Position numbers and translations under genes: made by a program. 64,000 nt of DNA from Mycobacterium sp. GA-0227b (GTDB taxonomy: Bacteria > Actinomycetota > Actinomycetes > Mycobacteriales > Mycobacteriaceae), in the NCBI RefSeq assembly GCF_001499855.1, contig NZ_LQIK01000033.1, positions 184,448-248,447 on the forward strand, in the 5' to 3' direction. Positions 41,637-49,711 of this stretch are shown in pieces. The notes beneath the pieces were generated by a model, which was not told the DNA's origin, did no database searches, and was given only the letters and a program-made list of their open reading frames with translations. How positions within the stretch are numbered: position 1 is the stretch's first letter; each line of letters starts with the position of its first letter.

Positions 41637-43076
41637 ATGAGTCGACGACACCGGATCGCCGTCGCGATCGCGGTGGGCGCGGCTTCGCTGGCGACCGCGT
41701 GCACCAGCATGCTGCAAGGCCAACCGGTCTCGGTGTTCGCCGATCCGTTCCGCGTCGCCGGGATGCCGGCGACGGACGGCCCCACCGGTCTGCGGCCCGA
41801 CGCGCAGGACCCCGTGCGTGAGGTGCGCGGCACCGACGGAAGCGATATCGACGAACTCGCCCGCCAAGCGATCAGCGACATCGAAGAGTTCTGGGAAGGT
41901 GCCTACGGCGACGCCTTCGACGGCAGGTTCAAGCCGGTCGACCAGGTGTACTCCTGGGACGCCAACGGATTCGACGAGACTGGGTTCTGCGACACCGACA
42001 CCTACGGATTGGTCAATGCCGGCTTCTGCCAGACCGACAACACGATCGGCTGGGATCGCGGTGAGCTTCTGCCGGGCCTGCGACAGGCGTACGGCGACAT
42101 GGGCGTCACGATGGTGCTCGCCCACGAGTACGGCCACTCAGTGCAGAAGCAGGCGGGCCTGGTCGGCGAGGACACCCCGACGCTGGTCTCCGAACAACAA
42201 GCCGACTGCCTTGCCGGGGCGTACATGCGCTGGGTCGCCGAGGACGAGTCGACGCGCTTCACACTGTCGACCGGTGACGGGCTCAACAACGTGCTGGCGG
42301 CCGTCGTCGCGTTCCGCGATCCGCTGTTGAGCGAGAACGACCCCGAAGCGGGCGTCGACGAACACGGCTCGGCGTTCGAACGTGTTTCGGCCTTCCAGTT
42401 CGGATTCACCGACGGCGCGGCGGCCTGCGCAGCGATCGATATGCGCGAAATCGGCCAGCGCCGAGGCGATCTGCCGGTTCTTTTGGACGAGAACGAAACC
42501 GGCGAGTGGGCCGTCTCCGAGGAATCGGTGCGCGCGGTCGTCGACGCGATGGACATCCTGTTCGAACCCGCCGCACCACCCGAGCTGACCTTCGGCCCCG
42601 CCGAGTGCCCGGACGCGCGACCCAGCCCGCCGGTGTCCTACTGTCCCGCCACGAACACCATCGCCGTCGATCTCGATGAGCTGGCGCGGATCGGCGCACC
42701 GCCCGACGTTGAGGATCCGATCGGCCTGGCCACCGGCGACAACACCGCCTACTCGGTGCTGGTGTCGCGCTACATGCAGGCGATCCAGAACGAGCACGGC
42801 GGCGTCGGACTGGACGACGCCGAGGCAGCGCTGCGCACGGCGTGCCTGACCGGCGTCGCCACCACCAAGTTGTCGAAGAGTGTGCAGACCCCCGACGGCA
42901 ACACCGTGGCGCTGACCGCGGGCGACGTCGACGAAGCGGTGTCGGGCATCCTCGTCAACGGCCTGGTGGCCAGCGACGTCAACGGCGAGTCGGTGCCGTC
43001 GGGCTTCTCCCGCATCGACGCGTTCCGGGTCGGGGTGCTCGGCGACACCGAGCGCTGCTTCAAGCGATTCGACTGA
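41637..43076 (+). CDS. Zinc metallopeptidase lipoprotein (HExxH family)
   Basis: Secreted, lipid-anchored putative protease of 479 residues. The signal peptide ends in a lipobox (SLATAC, Cys22). The catalytic site VLAHEYGHSVQ has His163, Glu164 and His167; the third ligand is probably the Glu of VSEQQADCLAG. This arrangement matches the neutral zinc metallopeptidase (YpfJ-like) family. Several cysteines suggest disulfides. ATG 41637 lies in AAAGGCGGCGTCC context. Inserted between dinG and the glg genes relative to M. tuberculosis as I recall. Convergent with the porin gene. Confidence 0.85.
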   Translation: MSRRHRIAVAIAVGAASLATACTSMLQGQPVSVFADPFRVAGMPATDGPTGLRPDAQDPVREVRGTDGSDIDELARQAISDIEEFWEGAYGDAFDGRFKPVDQVYSWDANGFDETGFCDTDTYGLVNAGFCQTDNTIGWDRGELLPGLRQAYGDMGVTMVLAHEYGHSVQKQAGLVGEDTPTLVSEQQADCLAGAYMRWVAEDESTRFTLSTGDGLNNVLAAVVAFRDPLLSENDPEAGVDEHGSAFERVSAFQFGFTDGAAACAAIDMREIGQRRGDLPVLLDENETGEWAVSEESVRAVVDAMDILFEPAAPPELTFGPAECPDARPSPPVSYCPATNTIAVDLDELARIGAPPDVEDPIGLATGDNTAYSVLVSRYMQAIQNEHGGVGLDDAEAALRTACLTGVATTKLSKSVQTPDGNTVALTAGDVDEAVSGILVNGLVASDVNGESVPSGFSRIDAFRVGVLGDTERCFKRFD

Positions 43077-43097
43077 CGCGGACCTTCTCGGCTCTGC

Positions 43098-43823
43098 TCA
43101 GATTTTCTTGGTCACGCCGTACCAAGCGACGATCGCCTCCGACTGCTCCGTCGAGTGGGTGAGGTACGCATAGGAGCGGATGAACGACTCTCCGACGCAG
43201 CCGTCGATCTTGACCCGGAAGCCGCTCACCATTACCCACGGCTCGGCGCCGGTGAACTTCTTCTTCGTCACCGGGACCACGTTGACCAGGCCCGGTTTGA
43301 GGCCGACGGTGATGCCGCCGCCGACGTTGCCGCCCAGGCTGGGCAGAATTCCGAAGTCCTCTCCCCCTCCGACGATGGTGAGTCCCAGGAGTCCGATGGA
43401 CGGGTTGATGCCGGCGGTGCCCGTCAACGAGACACCGTTGGAGGTGCTCATGTCGATGCCACAGCCGATTTCGTAGCCGACCTCGAGGGTGCCCTCCGGC
43501 TCCTCGCCGCCCCCAGGCCCGCTCAGCCGTCCTTTGTAAGTGCCGCCGACGACGTATTCACGTGACGACAGTGCGGTCGTCAGCGGGGGGATCGGGGCTT
43601 GGGTCTCCTTCTCGGCACTCATCTCCAGACGCCAGCCATCGGGGCCTTCCGTCACCGCCGGCGGTGTCGACTCGACCGCACCTTCCCCCGGCGGGGGCGC
43701 GGCCTCGGCGGCGATGGGTTCAACCTCCGGATTGGCCGCGGCCACGGCAGCGCCCAGATTGCCCAACAGACCCACGATGGCGATCACTGTGATGCCGCTT
43801 CGTAGCACAATCCCAACCGTCAC
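43098..43823 (-). CDS. MspA-family porin
   Basis: Outer-membrane (mycomembrane) channel protein, 241 residues with a signal peptide ending around AAVAAANPE. Family segments: PDGWRLEMSAEKET, REYVVGGTYKGRL, GTLEVGYEIGCGIDMS, and the C-terminal GESFIRSYAYLTHSTEQSEAIVAWYG, which matches the MspA repeat end. MspA subunits form octameric pores for small hydrophilic solutes. The N-terminal 50 residues are proline/alanine-rich and longer than in MspA. Two cysteines (IGCGIDM and DGCVGES) may form a disulfide. Such porins are typical of fast growers. Confidence 0.9.
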   Translation of the reverse strand: MTVGIVLRSGITVIAIVGLLGNLGAAVAAANPEVEPIAAEAAPPPGEGAVESTPPAVTEGPDGWRLEMSAEKETQAPIPPLTTALSSREYVVGGTYKGRLSGPGGGEEPEGTLEVGYEIGCGIDMSTSNGVSLTGTAGINPSIGLLGLTIVGGGEDFGILPSLGGNVGGGITVGLKPGLVNVVPVTKKKFTGAEPWVMVSGFRVKIDGCVGESFIRSYAYLTHSTEQSEAIVAWYGVTKKI

Positions 43824-43939
43824 TGCCCGCCCTCCCGATCGTTAGGAACGCTTCGGAACCTACCGCGAGGACTGCCGGCTGCGGACAAATGCCCGAAGAA
43901 TCGTTCCGGCGGACCGGGCAGCAAGACGTCAGGGACGTA

Positions 43940-44803
43940 TCAGGACGGCATCCGCAAGACGTAACCCGCTTCCAGTGCCACCCAGACGCAGCCGTTGGCG
44001 TCGACCGCCAGCCCGTGCGGTTCACTGCCCGGCGGAAGGTCGATGGTGACAATCTCCCCGTCGCCGCTGACCCGGGCGAGTTGGCTCGACCCCCACAGCG
44101 TCACCCACACCCCGTCGTCCGGATCGGCGAGCACGCCGTGCGGCTTGCCGGGAAGCGCGATCTCCTGGATGGCATCGTCGCGCGGGATGCGCCCCAGCCG
44201 CTCGGCGAGGATCTCGGTGAACCACACCGCGTCGTCGTGTGTTGCGGCGATCCCGACCGGACCCGATGCGGCCGTGGGGGTTTCGCGCACCGTGAGCTCA
44301 CCGGAGAGCGTCAGCCGGCCGACCGCGCTGGCCTGGTTCAGCGTGAACCACAGCGCGTTGTCGGGCCCGGTGGCGATCATCGACGGCGCACCGCCGATCG
44401 GGTACCCGGCGGAGATCTCGCCGGTGACCGAAATCCGGCCGATCTCACCGGAAGTCAGCGCCGTGAACCACAGCCCGCCGTCAGGACCGGTCGTGATGCC
44501 GTAGGGGGCGCTGCCCTCGGCCAGCTCGAATGCACTCACCTCTCCCGCCATGGTGATGCGACCGATGCGGTCGTCGCCGTAGCGGGTGAACCACATCGCG
44601 CCGTCGGGGCCCGCGGCGATGATCGTGGGCCGACACCCCTGCGCGACGGGATAGACGGTGACGTCACCGGCGTCGGTCACCCGCGCGATAGCGCCGGCGT
44701 GCACCAGCGTCACCCACAGCGCCCCGTCCGGGCCCGCGGCGAGCGCGTAGGGTCCGCCGTCGACGGCGACCTCGAGCGCGTCCGCTCGTCGTGGCGCCGT
44801 CAC
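43940..44803 (-). CDS. Virginiamycin B lyase (Vgb)-like beta-propeller protein
   Basis: A 287-residue seven-bladed-propeller-type protein built from about 42-residue repeats, each with the pattern I(A/T)xGPDGxxWFTxxxxxxIGR. Seen for example in ALAAGPDGALWVT, IIAAGPDGAMWFT, GITTGPDGGLWFT and MIATGPDNALWFT. The repeats resemble streptogramin lyase Vgb; whether it opens streptogramins or other substrates is unknown, and many such proteins may be binding propellers. No signal peptide. The GTG at 44803 overlaps the glgP stop (GTGA), so it is coupled to the glucan phosphorylase, which is unusual company. Confidence 0.8.
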   Translation of the reverse strand: MTAPRRADALEVAVDGGPYALAAGPDGALWVTLVHAGAIARVTDAGDVTVYPVAQGCRPTIIAAGPDGAMWFTRYGDDRIGRITMAGEVSAFELAEGSAPYGITTGPDGGLWFTALTSGEIGRISVTGEISAGYPIGGAPSMIATGPDNALWFTLNQASAVGRLTLSGELTVRETPTAASGPVGIAATHDDAVWFTEILAERLGRIPRDDAIQEIALPGKPHGVLADPDDGVWVTLWGSSQLARVSGDGEIVTIDLPPGSEPHGLAVDANGCVWVALEAGYVLRMPS

Positions 44804-47424
44804 GCGAGGGTGACGAGGCCGAGTTCGTTGTCGCCGGCCAGCAGCGGGTGGTGCGGCAACACCCGCACGGTGTAACCGACGGGACCGGCGACGGGCAGCG
44901 GCGCCGTCGCGGAGAACACCTCGTTGCCGCCGTCGGCGGTTGCGGTGTGCGCCATCGGTACCGTCACCGGGTCGACGAGCTGGTCGCCGGCGTCGACGCG
45001 GCCGAGGACGGCCTGCACCACGACCTCGTCGGGCCGCAGGCCCGCCAGATGGACCTTGGCGGTCAGCGTGAGCTCCGAGCCCAGCAGCGGGGTGTCGGGC
45101 AAGCCGTAGCTGTCGACGTCGGTGATCTGGATCTTCGGCCACGATTCCTGCGCGCGCAGCCGGAAGCCGGCCAGCTCCCGCGCGGCGCCGAACGGCTCAC
45201 CGTCCGCACCGGGTTCGACGGTTCTGCGCAGCGACTGGGCCGCGGGCGCGTAGTACTTCTCGGTGTAGTCGCGGACCATCCGCGATGCCAGCAGCTTCGG
45301 CCCGAGCACGATCAGCGTGTGCCGCACCATCTCCACCCACCGGGTGGGGATGCCGCGCTCGTCACGGTCGTAGAACTTCGGCGCCACCGAGGTCTCGAGC
45401 AGGTCGTACAGTGCGGCCGCCTCGAGGTCGTCGCGCCGGTTCTCGTCGGCGAGGCCGTCGGCCGTCGGGATCTCCCAGCCGTTCTCGCCGTCGTACCACT
45501 CGTCCCACCACCCATCGCGGATCGACAGGTTCAGCCCGCCGTTGAGCGCACTTTTCATGCCGGACGTGCCGCAGGCCTCCAGCGGCCGCAGCGGGTTGTT
45601 CAGCCACACATCGCAGCCCCAGTACAGCTGGCGCGCCATCGACATGTCGTAGTCGGGCAGGAATGCGATCCGGTGCCGCACCTCGGGCCGGTCGGCGAAC
45701 TTCACCACCTGCTGGATCAGCGCCTTGCCCCCGTCGTCGGCGGGATGGGACTTGCCCGCGACAATCAGTTGGACGGGCCGCTCCTCGTTGAGCAGCAGTC
45801 GCTCCAACCGCTCGGGGTCACGCAGCATCAGCGTCAGGCGTTTGTAGGTCGGGACCCGACGGGCGAAGCCGATCGTCAGCACGCCGGGGTCGAATGCGTT
45901 TGCGATCCAACCCAATTCGGCCTCCGCCGCCCCTCGTTCCAGAAAGGAGCGGCGTAGTCTCGCGCGCACGTCCTGGACGAGTTGCTCGCGCAGCTGCGAC
46001 CGGATCCACCACAGATGACCGGTGTCGACCTGCTGCAGCCGCTCCCACACCGCGGGTTCTCGCGCGCGGCTCAGATCCTCGCTGTCGAGCAGCTCGGTGG
46101 CGAGTTCCAGCCATTGCGGCGCCGCCCACGTCGGAGCGTGCACACCGTTGGTGATGGATCCGATCGGCACCTCGTCGGGGTCGAAGCCGGGCCACAGCTC
46201 GTTGAACATGTGCCGGCTGACGTTGCCGTGCAACAGCGAGACACCGTTGGCGCGCTGCGCCAGGCGCAGCCCCATGTGCGCCATGTTGAACTTGTCCGGG
46301 TCGTCCTCTTCGCCGAACGCGACGATGCGGTCGAGCGGGACACCGGGCAGCAGCCGTGACATCGCGCCCGAAGGTCCATCGGAAGACCCACCGAAGTAGC
46401 GGCGGACCATCTCGACCGGGAACCGGTCGATGCCCGCGGGCACCGGAGTGTGCGTGGTGAACACCGTCGACGAGCGCACCACCGTCAGCGCGGTGTCGAA
46501 GTCGAGCCCGGCGTCGATGAGTTCACGGATTCGCTCGACACCGAGGAAGCCCGCGTGTCCCTCGTTCATGTGGAACACCTCCGGCGAGGGCCTACCCTCC
46601 AACTCGATGAACGCCCGGATCGCCCGGACCCCGCCGATGCCGGCCAGGATCTCTTGCTTGATCCGGTGCTCCTGGTCGCCGCCGTAGAGTCGGTCAGTCA
46701 CGCCGCGCAGGTCGTGGTCGTTCTCAGGAACGTCGGAATCCAACAGCAGCAAGGGAATTCGACCCACCTGTGCGATCCATACCCGGGCCCGCAGTTGGTT
46801 GTCATAGCGGTTTTCGCTCGGCATCGCCACAGAGAGCAGGACCGGTCGGCCGTCCCGGTCGGTGAGCAGGCGAAGCGGAAGGCCCTGCGGATCCAGGGCC
46901 GGATAGCTCTCGTGCTGCCAGCCGTCGGCGGTCAGCGACTGCCGGAAATAGCCCGACCGGTACAGCAGTCCGACCGCGATTAGCGGTAGGCCGAGATCGG
47001 ATGCCGCCTTCAGGTGGTCGCCCGCGAGGATGCCGAGTCCGCCCGAATAGTTCGGTAGCGACTCGGCCACCCCGAACTCCATCGAGAAGTACGCGATGCC
47101 GTTGGGCAGTTGCGCGCCGTCTTCGATCGCCTGCTGGTACCAGAGCGGCCGGCTCAGGTAGTCGTCGAGATCGGCGGCCAACCCGTCGAGGCGGTTCAGG
47201 AACGCCTCGTCGACCGCCAGTTCGTCCAGTCGCCCGGGGCTGATCTGGCCCAACAGGCCCACCGGATCGCAGCCCACCTGCTTCCACAGCTCGGGATCCA
47301 TCGACTCGAACAGATCCTGCGTCGGCCGATCCCAGGACCAGCGCAGGTTGATCGAAAGCCGTTCCAGCGCGGCCAGCCGGTCGGGCAGATGTGCGCGGAC
47401 GGTGAACCTTCTCAGCGCTTTCAT
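44800..47424 (-). CDS. glgP: Alpha-glucan (maltodextrin) phosphorylase GlgP
   Basis: Releases glucose 1-phosphate from alpha-1,4-glucans. 874 residues with the short-type N-terminal domain (RRFTVRAHLPDRLAALERLSINLRW). PLP lysine in GTSGMKSALNGGLNLSI, with the preceding NNPLRPLEACG; VFTTHTPVPAG and HMNEGHAGFLG are the substrate loops. Homologue of Rv1328. ATG at 47424; divergent from glgE over 195 bp. In mycobacteria GlgP recycles cytosolic glucan and supplies phosphate sugar that can enter the GlgE route. Confidence 0.95.
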   Translation of the reverse strand: MKALRRFTVRAHLPDRLAALERLSINLRWSWDRPTQDLFESMDPELWKQVGCDPVGLLGQISPGRLDELAVDEAFLNRLDGLAADLDDYLSRPLWYQQAIEDGAQLPNGIAYFSMEFGVAESLPNYSGGLGILAGDHLKAASDLGLPLIAVGLLYRSGYFRQSLTADGWQHESYPALDPQGLPLRLLTDRDGRPVLLSVAMPSENRYDNQLRARVWIAQVGRIPLLLLDSDVPENDHDLRGVTDRLYGGDQEHRIKQEILAGIGGVRAIRAFIELEGRPSPEVFHMNEGHAGFLGVERIRELIDAGLDFDTALTVVRSSTVFTTHTPVPAGIDRFPVEMVRRYFGGSSDGPSGAMSRLLPGVPLDRIVAFGEEDDPDKFNMAHMGLRLAQRANGVSLLHGNVSRHMFNELWPGFDPDEVPIGSITNGVHAPTWAAPQWLELATELLDSEDLSRAREPAVWERLQQVDTGHLWWIRSQLREQLVQDVRARLRRSFLERGAAEAELGWIANAFDPGVLTIGFARRVPTYKRLTLMLRDPERLERLLLNEERPVQLIVAGKSHPADDGGKALIQQVVKFADRPEVRHRIAFLPDYDMSMARQLYWGCDVWLNNPLRPLEACGTSGMKSALNGGLNLSIRDGWWDEWYDGENGWEIPTADGLADENRRDDLEAAALYDLLETSVAPKFYDRDERGIPTRWVEMVRHTLIVLGPKLLASRMVRDYTEKYYAPAAQSLRRTVEPGADGEPFGAARELAGFRLRAQESWPKIQITDVDSYGLPDTPLLGSELTLTAKVHLAGLRPDEVVVQAVLGRVDAGDQLVDPVTVPMAHTATADGGNEVFSATAPLPVAGPVGYTVRVLPHHPLLAGDNELGLVTLA

Positions 47425-47580
47425 CGGGCTATCACGCGACACAACCTTACTGACAATCCGGCGTCCCGCAGGCCTGGCGTTCCGACTGCTTGGTCCGCTT
47501 TGGGTTGGGCTGCGCACTAGCGTGGGTATAGGGCGCGACGAGGCTTATTGAAGTTGACTGTGAGTTGACCAGACGACACA

Positions 47581-47598
47581 GCGGCCCCACCGGGCCGC
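47581..47598 (+). promoter_or_regulatory. Hairpin in the glgE leader within the glgP-glgE divergent region
   Basis: GCGGCCC and GGGCCGC pair perfectly around a 4-base loop, 22 bp before the glgE GTG. The 195-bp region between the divergent glgP and glgE genes otherwise shows only weak promoter-like elements: a TTGACT at 47553-47558 and, in the other direction, TATACC near 47530. The hairpin could hold the 5' leader or be incidental GC pairing. Confidence 0.35.
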
Positions 47599-47619
47599 GT
47601 GGGTGTGAGGAGTTGGTAG

Positions 47620-49707
47620 GTGGCCGGTCGTATCGAGATCGATGACGTCCAGCCTGTTGTCTCCGGTGGACGCTATCCGGCCAAGGCGGTCGTCGGCGAG
47701 ATCATCCCGATCGCTGCGACGGTCTGGCGAGAAGGCCACGACGCGGTGGCGGCCACACTGGTGGTGCGCTACCACGGCTCGGCATACCCTCAGCTCGCCG
47801 ACGACCCTCCCGGGCTGGCACAGTCCACCGAGGCGGTGCCCATCGAGGCGGTCCTCGGCGCCACACCGCGCAAGAGGCCCAAGCACCTGCCGATGTCGGT
47901 GGGCAGAACGCCCGACGTATTCCACGGTGCGTTCACCCCGGACTGCACCGGGCTGTGGACCTTCCGGGTCGACGGCTGGGGCGATCCGGTGGCCACCTGG
48001 CGCAAGAACGTGACCGCCAAGCTCGATGCGGGTCAAAGTGAGTCGGAACTGTCCAACGATCTGCTGATCGGCGCGCGACTGCTGGAACGCGCCTCGACCG
48101 GGGTGCCGCGTCAGCACCGCTATCCGCTCATCGACGCGGCGGCGCAGCTGCGACAACCCGGCGACCCGTTCAGCCGCGCCGGCGCAGCGCTGGCACCGGA
48201 GGTCACCGCGCTGCTGGACGAATATCCGTTGCGCGAGTTACTCACCCGCGGCGAGCAGTGCGGGATCTGGGTGGACCGCCCGGAAGCACGGTTCAGCGCG
48301 TGGTACGAGTTCTTTCCCCGCTCCACCGGCGGCTGGGACCGCAAGGGCAACCCGATCCACGGCACCTTTGCGACCGCCACCAAGGCGCTGCCCCGCATCG
48401 CGCGGATGGGCTTCGACGTGGTCTACCTGCCGCCGATCCACCCGATCGGCAAGGTTCACCGCAAGGGCCGCAACAACAGCGTGACCGCCGCGCCCAACGA
48501 CGTCGGCTCACCCTGGGCGATCGGCAGCGACGAGGGCGGTCACGACGCTGTCCATCCGGAGCTGGGCACCGTCGCCGACTTCGACGACTTCGTCGCCGCG
48601 GCTCGCGACGAAGGCATGGAGGTGGCGCTCGACCTCGCGTTGCAATGCGCTCCCGACCACCCGTGGGCCAAGGCCCATCCGGAATGGTTCACCGTGCTGC
48701 CCGACGGCACCATCGCCTATGCGGAGAACCCGCCGAAGAAGTACCAAGACATCTATCCGCTGAACTTCGACGACGACCCGGCCGGCCTCTATGAGGAGGT
48801 GCTGCGGGTGGTTCGGCACTGGATCTCGCACGGCGTCAAGGTTTTCCGGGTAGACAACCCGCACACCAAACCGCCGAACTTCTGGGCATGGCTGATCGGG
48901 AAGGTGAAGAACGAGCACTCGGACGTGGTGTTCCTCTCCGAGGCGTTCACCCGCCCGGCGCGCCTGTACGGGTTGGCCAAACTCGGCTTCACGCAGTCGT
49001 ATTCGTACTTCACCTGGCGCACGGCGAAGTGGGAGCTCATCGAGTTCGGCGAGCAGATCGCCGAACACGCCGACTATGCGTGCCCGAACCTGTTCGTGAA
49101 CACGCCCGACATCCTGCACGAGAGCCTCCAGCGCGGCGGTCCCGGCATGTTCGCGATCCGCGCCGTGTTGGCATCGACGATGAGTTCGGCGTGGGGCGTG
49201 TACTCGGGCTACGAACTCTACGAACACCGCCCGGTACGAGAGGGCAGCGAGGAGTACCTCAACTCCGAGAAGTATGAACTGCGCCCCCGCGACTTCGACG
49301 CCGCACTGGCCGACGGCGAATCACTGGAACCGTTCATCGCTCGGCTCAACGAGATTCGCAGGCTGCATCCTGCGCTGCACCAGTTGCGCACCATCACGTT
49401 CCATCACGTCGACAACGACGCGCTACTGGCCTACAGCAAGTTCGATCCGGCGACCGGCGACCAGGTGCTGGTGGTGGTCACCCTCAACCCGTTCGGGCCC
49501 GAGGAGGCCACGCTGTGGCTCGACATGCCCGCGCTCGGGATGGAGCCCTACGACCGCTTCTGGGTGCGCGACGAGGTCACCGGCGACGAATATCAATGGG
49601 GGCAGGCGAATTACGTGCGCCTCGACCCGGTACGTGCGGTAGCGCACATCTTGAACATGCCGCAGGTGCCCACCGACCAACGACTCAACCTACTGCGTAG
49701 GGAGTGA
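47620..49707 (+). CDS. glgE: GlgE, alpha-1,4-glucan:maltose-1-phosphate maltosyltransferase
   Basis: Extends alpha-glucans using maltose 1-phosphate, the key step of the mycobacterial GlgE pathway. 695 residues, GH13_3 family. The barrel motifs are seen: VVYLPPIHPIGKVHRKGRNN, KVFRVDNPHTKPPNFW with the nucleophile Asp, VVFLSEAFTRPARLYGL with the acid/base Glu, and the IDDE-type end around SSAWGVYSGYELYE. GTG start with GAGGAG at good spacing. Followed 4 bp later by glgB, as Rv1327c-Rv1326c. Confidence 0.96.
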   Translation: MAGRIEIDDVQPVVSGGRYPAKAVVGEIIPIAATVWREGHDAVAATLVVRYHGSAYPQLADDPPGLAQSTEAVPIEAVLGATPRKRPKHLPMSVGRTPDVFHGAFTPDCTGLWTFRVDGWGDPVATWRKNVTAKLDAGQSESELSNDLLIGARLLERASTGVPRQHRYPLIDAAAQLRQPGDPFSRAGAALAPEVTALLDEYPLRELLTRGEQCGIWVDRPEARFSAWYEFFPRSTGGWDRKGNPIHGTFATATKALPRIARMGFDVVYLPPIHPIGKVHRKGRNNSVTAAPNDVGSPWAIGSDEGGHDAVHPELGTVADFDDFVAAARDEGMEVALDLALQCAPDHPWAKAHPEWFTVLPDGTIAYAENPPKKYQDIYPLNFDDDPAGLYEEVLRVVRHWISHGVKVFRVDNPHTKPPNFWAWLIGKVKNEHSDVVFLSEAFTRPARLYGLAKLGFTQSYSYFTWRTAKWELIEFGEQIAEHADYACPNLFVNTPDILHESLQRGGPGMFAIRAVLASTMSSAWGVYSGYELYEHRPVREGSEEYLNSEKYELRPRDFDAALADGESLEPFIARLNEIRRLHPALHQLRTITFHHVDNDALLAYSKFDPATGDQVLVVVTLNPFGPEEATLWLDMPALGMEPYDRFWVRDEVTGDEYQWGQANYVRLDPVRAVAHILNMPQVPTDQRLNLLRRE

Positions 49708-49711
49708 CGAC

